This document shows, piece by piece, positions 16,261 through 24,078 of a stretch of 41,050 nucleotides of DNA. The notes beneath the pieces are model-generated. The model worked only from the letters and a program-made list of their open reading frames with translations, made no database searches and was not told the DNA's origin. Origin of the DNA: Desulfocapsaceae bacterium (GTDB lineage: Bacteria; Desulfobacterota; Desulfobulbia; Desulfobulbales; Desulfocapsaceae). The stretch is from contig JAQVER010000028.1 of the NCBI GenBank assembly GCA_028697885.1, forward strand, positions 1-41,050, given 5' to 3'. Position numbers and translations under genes: made by a program. Position 1 is the first letter of the stretch; every line of letters starts with the position of its first letter.

Positions 16261-16743
16261 ATGGATGATTTAGCCAAACAAATAGCCGAAAAGGTAATTG
16301 CAGACACCAAATATATTTCCGCACTAATAGGCTTTATGGGGGTCATGTGCGGATCTATTATTTCAATAATTGGGAGCATTATTCTGCACAGGCTTTCTGC
16401 CAAAAAAGAAAGACAGCAACAAATACTTCAAAAAGAATTAGATCGTTTATATCAACTTGAAGAACTGGCAGGTGAAATTACAGAGTGGGCAGGAAGTTGG
16501 CAATTGAAACAAGAAAGCCCTGAGCTAAGAGAGAAGTTTCAAAAGTTTATGGTTGCTGCCGGGACATTCAGAAAATACCCCAAATTAAAACAGGCAATCA
16601 GGGACTTGAATCAACATGCAATGATTCTTACTTCCGATAAAATCAATCATGAAGATCCAAGAGAAGGAAGCAAAGAACTTGAAGAAATGTACGAAGCGTT
16701 TCTCTCTGAGTATAAGGACGTATTAAATAAAATCAAAACATAA
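16261..16743 (+). CDS. Single-pass membrane protein with coiled-coil cytoplasmic part (cassette)
   Basis: A 160-residue protein with one membrane helix at about residues 20-43 (ISALIGFMGVMCGSIISIIG...). It is followed by a long charged helix, AKKERQQQILQKELDRLYQLEEL, likely a coiled coil, and then a helical soluble tail. It is reminiscent of small membrane proteins often found in integron cassettes, but I do not recognise a named family. ATG 16261 lies 24 nt after the attC core. Its stop codon overlaps the next attC. Confidence 0.6.
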   Translation: MDDLAKQIAEKVIADTKYISALIGFMGVMCGSIISIIGSIILHRLSAKKERQQQILQKELDRLYQLEELAGEITEWAGSWQLKQESPELREKFQKFMVAAGTFRKYPKLKQAIRDLNQHAMILTSDKINHEDPREGSKELEEMYEAFLSEYKDVLNKIKT

Positions 16744-16864
16744 CAAGGCAGTACAGCGGAAGATCAGGAGCTAGGCTTATCGAAGTACCGTTGTGGTTTT
16801 TAATTTTTATATTCCAAAGTCAGCCTATCATTCCCCTGTTTTCCGCTGACTTTTAACGATATGC
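16738..16864 (+). repeat. attC recombination site 6 (degenerate right core)
   Basis: The left core is ACATAAC at 16738. Arms CAGCGGAA and TTCCGCTG, plus inner TAGGCT/AGCCTA, pair well. The right core reads GATATGC at 16858, one base off the GTTATGC used by sister sites, and its ATG overlaps the first possible start codon of the next gene. Confidence 0.75.
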
Positions 16865-17325
16865 AAGGAAAAATGAAAGATAAAGATCTAACCGGATATT
16901 GTGGCCTCTACTGTGGTGATTGTATTCGCTATAACTGCAGAGCCTCGGGATTATCATCTGAGTTGCTAAATGAATTTGAAAAACATCATTTCAAAGAATA
17001 CGCAGATGTTAAAAAAACCAATAATAGCGCATTTGATAATTTTAAATCACTGACTGCTTTATTGAAAGCTATTTCTCAAATCAATTGCGAAACACCATGT
17101 GGTTCAGGCGGTGATGGCTGTGGAGGATCATGCAAAATTATTAGCTGTGTTCATGAAAAAAATATACAAGGTTGTTGGGAATGTGACGAATTTGAAAACT
17201 GTGAAAAATTAAACTTCTTGAAACCGTTCCATGGTAGCAGCATAGTTGAAAATCTACGTAAAATACAGAAATACGGAATTACTGATTGGGCAAAACACAG
17301 GGGAAAGTGCTATCCGTGGATTTAG
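16861..17325 (+). CDS. DUF3795 cysteine-rich protein (cassette)
   Basis: A 154-residue protein with the DUF3795 opening LTGYCGLYCGDCIRYNC, a helical centre, then CGSGGDGCGGSCKIISC and GCWECDEFENCEKL. The many Cys pairs suggest a metal site. DUF3795 proteins are common in anaerobes and have no settled function. The first ATG (16861) is inside the attC core; ATG 16873, with AAGGA just upstream, is an alternative giving 150 residues. The AT-rich base use is like the other cassettes. Confidence 0.8.
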   Translation: MQGKMKDKDLTGYCGLYCGDCIRYNCRASGLSSELLNEFEKHHFKEYADVKKTNNSAFDNFKSLTALLKAISQINCETPCGSGGDGCGGSCKIISCVHEKNIQGCWECDEFENCEKLNFLKPFHGSSIVENLRKIQKYGITDWAKHRGKCYPWI

Positions 17326-17329
17326 GATA

Positions 17330-17395
17330 CACAAACAGCATATCAATTGCTTTCACAGCGACGTCAAAAATCCGCCGCGCGTGAAGCTGTCAATA
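17330..17395 (+). repeat. Degenerate attC-like site 7
   Basis: ATTGCTTTCACAGCG (17346) pairs imperfectly with CGCGTGAAGCTGTCAAT (17378), giving an attC-like hairpin between two cassette genes. Possible cores are CACAAAC at 17330 and GTCAATA at 17389, both off consensus. It may be inactive. Confidence 0.4.
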
Positions 17396-17412
17396 TTCAC
17401 TACAAAAATCAG

Positions 17413-17919
17413 ATGATTACCCAAATATTAAGCAAAATATTTAGAAATACTATTTACATTAAATTTTCATCTGAACAAATTCAGCTACAATATGTTGAAA
17501 AACAAGAGGTTCTTAAAGATGAACCTCTTATTGCAATTAAAAAGAAAGGAAGCAAAAACATAGTGGTCGCTGTTGGGAAAGCATCAAAAAGAGAACACAG
17601 TAAAGATCCAGCAAACGTAGAAATACACAATGCCTTTAAACATCCTCGAACGTTTGTCAGTAATTTTGAAATTGCTGAAGCAACACTTCGCTATTTTGTA
17701 TATAAATTAGTTAAGAGAAAAATGTTTATTACACCACTGGTAATATTTCATCCAACAGAAAATATTGAAGGCGGTGTGACACAAATTGAGCGTAGAGGCC
17801 TGATTGAATTAGGTGCATCAATTGGTGCAAGAAAAACTTATATTTGGACAGGTAGAACTCTCACTGACAAAGAACTGTTAGATGAAGATTATTTAAAGCA
17901 AGCAGAAATAAATTATTAA
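17413..17919 (+). CDS. Stand-alone MreB N-terminal-half homologue (cassette)
   Basis: This protein (168 residues from ATG 17413; 190 from TTG 17347) aligns by eye with the first half of MreB: LKDEPLIAIKKKG (MreB LNEPSVVAI), VVAVGKASK (VAAVGHDAK), FVSNFEIAEATLRYFV (IADFxVTEKMLQHFI) and VTQIERRGLIELGASIGAR (ATQVERRAIRESAQGAGAR). The phosphate loop that reads DLGTANT in MreB is replaced by IKFSSEQ, so the first ATP-contacting Asp is missing. The whole second half of the actin fold is absent. It is probably not a polymer-forming ATPase on its own. A protein that caps or mimics MreB is one inference; simple decay is another, but the frame is open to the end. Confidence 0.7.
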   Translation: MITQILSKIFRNTIYIKFSSEQIQLQYVEKQEVLKDEPLIAIKKKGSKNIVVAVGKASKREHSKDPANVEIHNAFKHPRTFVSNFEIAEATLRYFVYKLVKRKMFITPLVIFHPTENIEGGVTQIERRGLIELGASIGARKTYIWTGRTLTDKELLDEDYLKQAEINY

Positions 17920-17995
17920 TACAACCAGTCAGTTCAGGCAGTTGCTGCGTTCACATGGATGCGCTGAAGTGCGATGCTGAACTTTCCGTCAGATG
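17919..17995 (+). repeat. attC-like site 8 (degenerate)
   Basis: The left core is ATACAAC at 17919. Arms AGTTCAGGCA and TGCTGAACT pair. A GTCAGAT at 17989 is one base off GTTRRRY. Its position between two cassette genes fits a decayed attC. Confidence 0.5.
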
Positions 17996-18000
17996 GACTT

Positions 18001-18420
18001 ATGGCCATGAATTTATTCGCATACGGTACATTAATGGATACAGAAATCATGACTCAGGTTTCTGGCGCTACATACCGATCCCAAAAAGCCACCCTTCTCC
18101 ATTATGTCCGAAAGACAGTGCGCGGGGAAGTCTATCCCGCGATCATCAAGCAGAGCAGGGGCTCCGTCGAGGGGATCGTCTATTTCGATGTATCATTGGA
18201 GTCTTTTGACCGTCTCGACACATTTGAAGGGCCTCTTTACGTGCGAACCGAGGTGGAGACGATCTCCAATGATGGCGAACGCGTGAGCACATTCACATAC
18301 GTCCTGACTGCAAATTCCGCCCATAAACTCTCCGAAGACGACTGGAATTATGAGAACTTTATAATGAACCACAAACAGCTCTTTCAAAGCGGCTACCATG
18401 GATACGATGAATTAACGTAA
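18001..18420 (+). CDS. Gamma-glutamylcyclotransferase-like (AIG2/GGCT) protein (cassette)
   Basis: About 139 residues with the GGCT/AIG2 hallmarks: NLFAYGTLMD at the start (substrate-binding YGTL loop), GEVYPAIIKQ, VEGIVYFDV, and FDRLDTFEGPLYVR, where the Glu in DxxEG is the expected catalytic acid. Enzymes of this fold cyclise gamma-glutamyl peptides or amines to 5-oxoproline. The exact substrate cannot be told. I chose ATG 18001 (MAMNLF) because the family starts right before the YGTL motif; an in-frame ATG at 17974 lies within the attC-like arm. It is the last cassette, followed by a clear attC. Confidence 0.85.
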   Translation: MAMNLFAYGTLMDTEIMTQVSGATYRSQKATLLHYVRKTVRGEVYPAIIKQSRGSVEGIVYFDVSLESFDRLDTFEGPLYVRTEVETISNDGERVSTFTYVLTANSAHKLSEDDWNYENFIMNHKQLFQSGYHGYDELT

Positions 18421-18424
18421 GGTT

Positions 18425-18493
18425 GTCGAACCGTTGTATTTAGCAGATGGCAAAAAGATCGGCGGTAAAATACAGCGGTCCGGCAGGTTATGT
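18425..18493 (+). repeat. attC recombination site 9 (end of array)
   Basis: Cores are GTCGAAC at 18425 and GTTATGT at 18487. Arms CCGTTGTATTTA and TAAAATACAGCGG pair with one mismatch. It closes the last cassette; no further attC is seen to the right. Confidence 0.85.
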
Positions 18494-18624
18494 CACCGTT
18501 GAGCCTGGAGGAAAACAGCAACTATTATAATTTTTCCTGTAATTTCAAGCACGGCAGCAGTATAATTATTGTAATATCATCCAAGTAAAGCGGTTTCCCC
18601 TCCACTTCAGAGAGATATTGCAGC

Positions 18625-18996
18625 ATGGCTCGTTACAAACCATACTCCTGCACTCAGGGCAAATTCATTCCCCTTCACTTTGCCAAGCAGATTTTCCCCG
18701 GCACCTTCGCATACACCCCGAGCCATCTCATTGATCATGAGCTGGTTCCCTCCCGCTTTGATGAACGTTGCCAGAACGACATCAGCGGAGCTAGCGCCGA
18801 CGATCCCAAAATCCTTCTCGAAATCCTACCCGACACCTACTTCCAAGGCACCGTCTCCAGCCGGAAAATTGAGCGGCTCTGCCATGAGAATATGCTCTTC
18901 ATGCCCCTATCCGCTGACCAATCGGAGTTTTCTATAGATTCGTTAGCACCTCAAGAAATTACCATTATTCAAAGGAGACGCTTTTATGATCATTAA
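18625..18996 (+). pseudogene. IS1182-family transposase, N-terminal remnant
   Basis: The reading MARYKPYSCTQGKFIPLHF...FPGTFAYTPSHLIDHEL...DPKILLEI...GTVSSRKIERLCHENMLFM is the N-terminal part of IS1182/IS4-related (DUF772-type) transposases. After about residue 95 the match ends; the DDE catalytic domain is absent, and the frame ends within the start of the next gene. It is a dead fragment marking past IS activity at the right flank of the cassette array. No terminal inverted repeats were recognised. Confidence 0.8.
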
Positions 18997-19903
18997 TAGT
19001 ACGCTCGGAAAAGCCTTTGAGAAAATCCGCACAGAGCTAAGGTCGTTTGTTGAGTTATCCATGCAGGAAGATGACCAATCATGGGATCTATGGATTTCTA
19101 ATATTTCATCAGGCATAGATGTTAAATGCTGGGAGAAAAAAGATTGTTCCGACACAGAATGTCCAGCCTATCACAGTAAGTGCAGGCGTTGCTGGATTAT
19201 TGCCGGATCATGTGGTGATAACGCAGCAGATATTCAATGCCAATTTGTCAAAAAATATACCTATTGCCAGAATTGTGATGTCTTTTTGGAAGCGGTTTGC
19301 AAAGATCCGGTTACGGAAATCCAGGAACACCTCATTATCCTGACTCATAGCTTGAGAACAAAACAGTTTGACCTGAGGAGAATTGCCACCACTGATTCGT
19401 TAACAGGGTTGTTTAACCGGAATTACTTTGAAATGAGTATCCCGCGTGAAATCGAGAAAGCAAAGAGACGGAAAGAAGATTTACTTATTTTCATGATTGA
19501 TATCGACAACTTCAAGAACTTCAACGACACATATGGTCATCAATACGGGGACAAAATCCTCACTGGATGTGCCGAGATTCTTCGAAAATCAGTAAGATCG
19601 TCGGATCTTCTTATTCGCTATGGCGGCGATGAGTTTCTGGTAGTTATGCATCCTGACAGCATTGAATCTACAGGGCGACTTCAGGAGCGAATTATGCTGG
19701 GCCTCGATGAATGGAATATCATGAATCCAGAAAATGATCCTAAACTCTCGATCAGTATCGGAAGCGCACTGTGTAAACCGGAGTCACTGTTAACCGATGC
19801 CATAAAAGAAGCGGACAAAGAAATGTACCGGCATAAATTCTCAAAACGAGCTAAATTGTCACCTGAGAGCAGACACAGTTCAGGGGACACAAGAGTTATG
19901 TAA
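18986..19903 (+). CDS. Diguanylate cyclase with two-CW cysteine domain
   Basis: The 305-residue protein has an N-terminal cysteine-rich 'two-CW' type region (about residues 47-100: CWEKKDCSDTECPAYHSKC, then CWIIAGSCG and CQNCDVF) and a C-terminal GGDEF domain from about 130. The active site reads RYGGDEF and the inhibitory RxxD I-site (RSSD) is present five residues before it, so the enzyme should make c-di-GMP with product inhibition. DIDNFKNFNDTYGHQYGD gives the metal and GTP residues. No membrane helix is seen. The Cys-rich part may bind metal or sense redox state; this is inferred. AAAGGAG precedes ATG 18986. Confidence 0.93.
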   Translation: MIINSTLGKAFEKIRTELRSFVELSMQEDDQSWDLWISNISSGIDVKCWEKKDCSDTECPAYHSKCRRCWIIAGSCGDNAADIQCQFVKKYTYCQNCDVFLEAVCKDPVTEIQEHLIILTHSLRTKQFDLRRIATTDSLTGLFNRNYFEMSIPREIEKAKRRKEDLLIFMIDIDNFKNFNDTYGHQYGDKILTGCAEILRKSVRSSDLLIRYGGDEFLVVMHPDSIESTGRLQERIMLGLDEWNIMNPENDPKLSISIGSALCKPESLLTDAIKEADKEMYRHKFSKRAKLSPESRHSSGDTRVM

Positions 19904-19989
19904 CATTTAATCAGGTAGCGTCTTCCCAAGATTCCCTTATTGAAAATCGGGATTTTCTGCAGACTCGTTCACAGCCAACTATAAAGTAT

Positions 19990-20406
19990 ATGGAATATTC
20001 AATATCAACAGGAAAGTCTAAACTCAATGTAGAAGCCATTCATGATTATTTATGTCACAAATCATATTGGGCCAGAGGCCGCAGCCTGGAAAGGGTAAAA
20101 AAATCAATCGAGAATTCTATGTGTTTCGGCATGTATGATTCAAAAAATAACATGCTGGGTTTTGCCAGAGTTGTTACTGACAAGGTTGTGTTTGCCTATT
20201 TAATGGATCTCTTTATTTTTGAAGAATACCAGGGAAAGGGGCTCGGGACAAAGTTAGTAAAACATATAATCGAACAACCAGACTTGCAGGTAAAGTTGTG
20301 GTTGTTAGCAACAGCTAACGCTCATGGCTTATATAAAAAATTTGGTTTTTCCAATTTAGATACTCCCGAGAGATATATGTTTAAAAGAGATGAGAAATAC
20401 TGCTAA
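19990..20406 (+). CDS. GNAT family N-acetyltransferase
   Basis: A 138-residue single GNAT domain. The acetyl-CoA pyrophosphate loop is in LFIFEEYQGKGLGTKLVKHI (the Q/R-x-x-G-x-G/A pattern as QGKGLG), preceded by LGFARVVTDKVVFAYLMDL. The C-terminal LYKKFGF is the usual alpha4-beta6 segment. The substrate cannot be inferred. It sits alone between the diguanylate cyclase and wbuC, without clear operon links. Confidence 0.88.
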   Translation: MEYSISTGKSKLNVEAIHDYLCHKSYWARGRSLERVKKSIENSMCFGMYDSKNNMLGFARVVTDKVVFAYLMDLFIFEEYQGKGLGTKLVKHIIEQPDLQVKLWLLATANAHGLYKKFGFSNLDTPERYMFKRDEKYC

Positions 20407-20585
20407 CCGGGTAAACACGGTTTTTCTCCCGCCCCTCAAGTAATCGGCAGGTAATCCCGGGACAGAGCACGTTTTACTTTTTTATCAACGTGGCCTGGTT
20501 GCCGTTTGTCCTTCTGGTGCGACATTAACGTCTGTGCAGCACCAAATTTTATTCACGTCCACCCTTCTATGAACATACAGATACC

Positions 20586-21062
20586 ATGAATAAACTTAGC
20601 TATGACCGTCTTTCCGGCCTCAGCAATGAGGCTCAGCTCTCCCCGCGCAAACGCATGAATCACAATTTCCATGCCGAATTGTCGGACCCGATCCAACGCC
20701 TGGCTATCGCCATGGAGCCGGGCACCTATATTCGTCCCCATCGTCACCTTGGGTCGTGGGAGCTGCTCACGTCACTGCGCGGCCGCTTTGTGGTACTCAA
20801 TTTTGATGATACGGGTGCCGTCATCGACCGATCCGTTTTAGGTGAGGACATCTCCGTCATCGAAACTCCTACGGCATGCTGGCACGCTGTGCTTTCACTC
20901 GATACGGGAGGCGTTATCTTTGAGGTAAAACAAGGACCTTATGCTCCCTTCCGGGAAGAAGATTTCGCCCCTTGGTCGCCACCTGCTGATGATGACAATT
21001 GCCGCGCCCTGATGGACTGGTATCGTCATGCTGAAATTGGACAACGCTGGCCTGGATGTTAA
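20586..21062 (+). CDS. WbuC family cupin protein
   Basis: This 158-residue protein carries the WbuC cupin pattern: RKRMNHNFHAELSDPIQRLA, then MEPGTYIRPHRHLGSWELL (metal-binding His residues and Glu), CWHAVLSL (last His of the cupin set) and FEVKQGPYAPF...DFAPWSPP. WbuC-type cupins are often linked to O-antigen or polysaccharide clusters, but no such cluster is here and the reaction is unknown. The 3' end and the next ~50 bp are repeated at 22695-22867, on the other side of the EAL gene. Confidence 0.88.
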   Translation: MNKLSYDRLSGLSNEAQLSPRKRMNHNFHAELSDPIQRLAIAMEPGTYIRPHRHLGSWELLTSLRGRFVVLNFDDTGAVIDRSVLGEDISVIETPTACWHAVLSLDTGGVIFEVKQGPYAPFREEDFAPWSPPADDDNCRALMDWYRHAEIGQRWPGC

Positions 21063-21113
21063 TGTTCGCATTATTCAGCATCATGATATAATTCGAACAT
21101 AGCCACCTTTTGA
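20939..21113 (+). repeat. Direct repeat, copy A (3' end of wbuC plus downstream)
   Basis: The last ~120 bp of wbuC and ~50 bp after the stop recur at 22695-22867 in the same orientation, with roughly four of five bases alike by eye. Shared blocks include TTGGTCGCCACCTGCTGATG and GAACATAGCCACCTTT. The EAL gene lies between the copies. Confidence 0.85.
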
Positions 21114-21217
21114 GCAATCCAGGAGCCAGACGATGAAGAGGTGCTTCGTTTTCTGCAATGGTGTTTCCCTTCAAACTTGACACAATCAGGGCAGGATACG
21201 ATCAAACGGCCAGCTCC

Positions 21218-22450
21218 CTACGACTGAATGTCCACACATAGAATATAGCGACAGCTATCAATGCCGGAGAAAACAGTAGACACAGTCCTGCACAGATTGC
21301 CGCTGGCATGTGACAAATAGGGTTCTGAACAGAAATGCCCCATATCCGAATAGGCCACAGCAAAGTAATAGCTTTTCAATTGATGTTCAGCACCCTTCTC
21401 CGCCGGAGCAAACAAACTGTTACGCGGCATGGGCGGCTGACGAAACACTGTATCGGAAATCTGGATGCCGTCTTTATCGAGGACATAAACACACTCTACC
21501 TCCTCACACTCCGGCACCACTTTGATCAAAAGTTCATCGAACGAGCTGAGCGGGAGAGGAATCAAACCATCCAGCACCTTCGTCAGCACGGCATTCACAG
21601 CTTCCTTACGACGCATCCGTCGGGTATAGTTACCGACCAATCGTGATCGCATCGCCATAAAAACCGAGTCAATCTTCTCCTTGCAACATGATGCGGACGC
21701 TATCTCTCCCGGCAGTTTCGGATGCGAAAAGAAAAAGCCCTGCATAAGATCGGCACCGAGTTCATGACAGGTCATAATATCCTCAAAGCGCTCCACCCCC
21801 TCAGCCAGCACCAACGAACCTATCTTGTCGGCTAAGGAAACAATTGCGGTCATCACCGATTGGCGGTAATAATCGTAAGCAATTCCATCCACCAGCGAAC
21901 GACTGACCTTGATGATGTCCGGCCGCAACATGGCGACCCGGCCAAAGTTAGATTGATCATCACCAAAATCATCCAGAACGATGAGACAACCGAGCTGTCG
22001 ATAGAAACGAGCGAAATTTAACAGCAACTCCTGCGACTCTACCCTGGACTCCACTATCTCAATGGCGACCCGGGAAGGAGATAGCCCCATGGCAGCCATC
22101 TGATCATGAAGATGACCTGAGCCGGCAACCCCTTCCGTCAGAATCCCCGGATCAATATTCAGAAAGAGCAGTAAGTCATCCCGCTGAGCAAGCCCGTTGA
22201 AGGAGGTAAGCGCCACTTTGCGACACAAACGATCCAGGGCAAGGGTGCAACCCGCCTGTGCCGCGACCGAAAATAATAGCGCAGGCGGAAGCAAGCCACC
22301 ATTACACGCTCTCTCACCACGACTCAACGCCTCCACCCCAACCATTCTTTTTTGTTTCAAACTGATAATTGGCTGGAAAAGAGTTCGTATCCTCTCGGCC
22401 TGAAGAATCTCTTCTAAATCCACTCCCGGCATTTCTATTCCGTCACACAT
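21218..22450 (-). CDS. EAL-domain c-di-GMP phosphodiesterase with C-terminal sensor-like domain
   Basis: About 410 residues. The N-terminal EAL domain retains the expected motifs: VGVEALSRG, FLNIDPGIL, IEIVESRV, LDDFGDDQSNF, IKVSRSLV, LAEGVE and QGFFFSHP, so hydrolysis of c-di-GMP is likely. The C-terminal ~170 residues end EPYLSHASGNLC...YILCVDI, similar to Cache/PDC-type ligand domains in other EAL proteins, but placed after the EAL. I chose ATG 22450 because AAGGGGAG lies 5 nt upstream; the frame stays open to 22651 but that part looks non-coding. The gene is flanked by the wbuC direct repeats and runs opposite to its neighbours. Confidence 0.9.
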   Translation of the reverse strand: MCDGIEMPGVDLEEILQAERIRTLFQPIISLKQKRMVGVEALSRGERACNGGLLPPALLFSVAAQAGCTLALDRLCRKVALTSFNGLAQRDDLLLFLNIDPGILTEGVAGSGHLHDQMAAMGLSPSRVAIEIVESRVESQELLLNFARFYRQLGCLIVLDDFGDDQSNFGRVAMLRPDIIKVSRSLVDGIAYDYYRQSVMTAIVSLADKIGSLVLAEGVERFEDIMTCHELGADLMQGFFFSHPKLPGEIASASCCKEKIDSVFMAMRSRLVGNYTRRMRRKEAVNAVLTKVLDGLIPLPLSSFDELLIKVVPECEEVECVYVLDKDGIQISDTVFRQPPMPRNSLFAPAEKGAEHQLKSYYFAVAYSDMGHFCSEPYLSHASGNLCRTVSTVFSGIDSCRYILCVDIQS

Positions 22451-22694
22451 GGGCTCCCCTTCTTTGCTATGGTTATTATCCATCACACACGCAAAGCAAG
22501 AAACATGCCACGCCTGCCCATACAACTGACAAGAATCAAAACCCACTGGACAACCGTCCGGCAAGGCATTCACCCCAAGCGAACAGCAAGACAAAGAACA
22601 TATTTGTATAAATATTGGCAGCACACAACATATCTGTAACAGATACGTCATTCACACGAATGAACGACTCCCTATAAAAAACACTTTACCGGGG

Positions 22695-22818
22695 ATATGC
22701 TCTCTTCCAAGCAGAATATTTCGCACCTTGGTCGCCACCTGCTGATGATAGCAACTATTACGCCCTGATGGACTGGTATCGTGAGGCTGAAATCGGACAA
22801 CGCTGGTCTGAATTTTAA
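22695..22818 (+). pseudogene. wbuC 3' fragment (repeat copy B extends to 22867)
   Basis: Reads FAPWSPPADDSNYYALMDWY and ends IGQRWSEF-stop, against FAPWSPPADDDNCRALMDWY and IGQRWPGC in the intact gene. There is no start codon or upstream cupin part, so it is a dead remnant. The non-coding DNA after the stop matches as well (to about 22867), so the duplicated unit was a DNA segment, not an mRNA-like piece. Confidence 0.85.
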
Positions 22819-22982
22819 TTTTTGAATTATTCAGTATTATGATACTATTTGAACATAGCCACCTTTGATAACGCTTGCCATGCGGGGAAAAACCGGATGG
22901 ATACACCACTAGGGAGGAAACGGGATAAATTGCCGCTGATCGGCATTTATCAAATCAACTAATTTCACCAAGAGGAAGCATT

Positions 22983-23306
22983 ATGCACAAACATCAGATT
23001 GTAACTGTGGCCACATTCCTATGCTTTGCCATCATGACAGGTAACGGTTGGGCAGGTGATAAAGCATCGGTTGAGATGGGAAAGAAGCTCTTTTCTGATC
23101 CTACCCTTGGTGGCGCAGGGAACGCAAAAACATGCGCCACCTGCCATCCGGACGGGAAGGGTCTTGAGCAAGCCGGCATGAATGAGAATCTCGGCGAGAT
23201 GATTAGCTCCTGCATCGTTGGGGCTTTGGGAGGAGAGGCGCTTGAGGCAAAGAGCGAGAAGCGGGAATCGCTCCTGCTCTACATCAAGTCTCTGGAGAAG
23301 AAATAA
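22983..23306 (+). CDS. Periplasmic monoheme cytochrome c
   Basis: A 107-residue precursor with a signal peptide (MHKHQIVTVATFLCFAIMTG, cleavage likely after GNGWA) and a single heme motif CATCH within KTCATCHPDGKGL. The layout fits a small class I-like cytochrome: helix, CXXCH, then a Met-containing region (AGMNENLGEMISSCIVGAL) that could give the distal ligand, and C-terminal helix SLLLYIKSLEKK. It would carry electrons in the periplasm. ATG 22983 follows AAGAGGAAGCATT. Nearby multiheme cytochrome genes are not in the same operon. Confidence 0.9.
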   Translation: MHKHQIVTVATFLCFAIMTGNGWAGDKASVEMGKKLFSDPTLGGAGNAKTCATCHPDGKGLEQAGMNENLGEMISSCIVGALGGEALEAKSEKRESLLLYIKSLEKK

Positions 23307-23430
23307 AAAGGTACCCTTCATTTTGTACCCTCAGCCCCTTAACAAACTTTCACAATGCTAGTATGGAGATGGAAGGTTCCTGAAAGAGGAAAAATTATCC
23401 TGCCGCACGACTAACGAGCTAGTGACAACT

Positions 23431-23799
23431 ATGAAATACAAATTATCGTTCTGTGAAATAGAGCAATTATCAGACGATATTTTCGAAGTGACTGTCAACG
23501 AAGGGGCGGTCATTGATGAAAAGTGTGCTGAAGAAGGACGAGTATTTTGGCACGATTTAAGAATAGAGCCTTACAGGCTTCTTGTTAATAATAAAAATCG
23601 GTTTTCATATTCCTTCATGGGAGCCCAAAAAATCGGTGCTCATTCTCTTGAGCAAAAGACAGCTGTATTAATTGGTGACGAGATATCAGAAGGTCAGATG
23701 TCGACGGTAATGATTCTTAAAAGGATGACCGAAGACACGGAGAATAAAAGAGTATTCCAGGAAAGAGATGAGGCAATGCAATGGCTGGAGTGCCCTTAG
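23431..23799 (+). CDS. Hypothetical STAS/SpoIIAA-like protein
   Basis: About 122 residues (ATG 23431; a GTG at 23422 is also possible). The alternating beta-alpha pattern, with FEVTVNEGAVIDEKCAEEG near the start, YRLLVNNKNRFSYSF in the centre and a closing helix REFQERDEAMQWL-like (here VFQERDEAMQWLEC), resembles small SpoIIAA-like proteins of deltaproteobacteria. This is by overall shape only, and no phosphorylated Ser motif can be pointed out. Function is unknown. Confidence 0.6.
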   Translation: MKYKLSFCEIEQLSDDIFEVTVNEGAVIDEKCAEEGRVFWHDLRIEPYRLLVNNKNRFSYSFMGAQKIGAHSLEQKTAVLIGDEISEGQMSTVMILKRMTEDTENKRVFQERDEAMQWLECP

Positions 23800-23896
23800 C
23801 TGGCAGGTCCGGGCATCGTCTGCCGATCTCTCAATAAGCCCGCAGATCAGACACCGTTACTCGATAACTCACAGTTATCATCTCCCAAAAAAGAAA

Positions 23897-23932
23897 GCCC
23901 TCTTGAAATGAATCATTCCAAGAGGGCTTTTA
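23897..23932. terminator. Terminator hairpin, sister of the one at 28626
   Basis: Stem GCCCTCTTG/CAAGAGGGC with the loop AAATGAATCATTC, flanked by an A-run on the left and T-run on the right, so it may act on both strands. The loop and flanks are nearly the same as the terminator beside tRNA-Ser at 28626, while the stem differs at paired positions. Confidence 0.85.
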
Positions 23933-23937
23933 TATTT

Positions 23938-23965
23938 GACGGAGAAGGTGAGATTCGAGCTCTCA
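23938..23965 (-). pseudogene. Decayed tRNA-Ser 3' end
   Basis: GGAGAAGGTGAGATTCGA matches the 3' acceptor and T-arm of tRNA-Ser(GGA) at 28666 (minus strand), with one change right after (GCTC for ACTC). Beyond about 23965 similarity is lost. Together with the terminator it forms an ~85-bp direct repeat of 28605-28690. From here to 24078 I see no gene. Confidence 0.8.
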
Positions 23966-24078
23966 AAAATTAGCACCCCAGAGGCTTAAGACGTGTGTTT
24001 TAAGTTTCCCCGGCTATGCAATTGACCTCACAGACAGAGGGGACATGGTTGGTAATAAAATGCATCGCGCCTGTTTTT

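Noticed and set aside
10228..18620. Integron integrase gene
   Set aside because: No ORF on either strand shows tyrosine-recombinase motifs; selO and an IS1182 remnant flank the array. It could lie outside the window.
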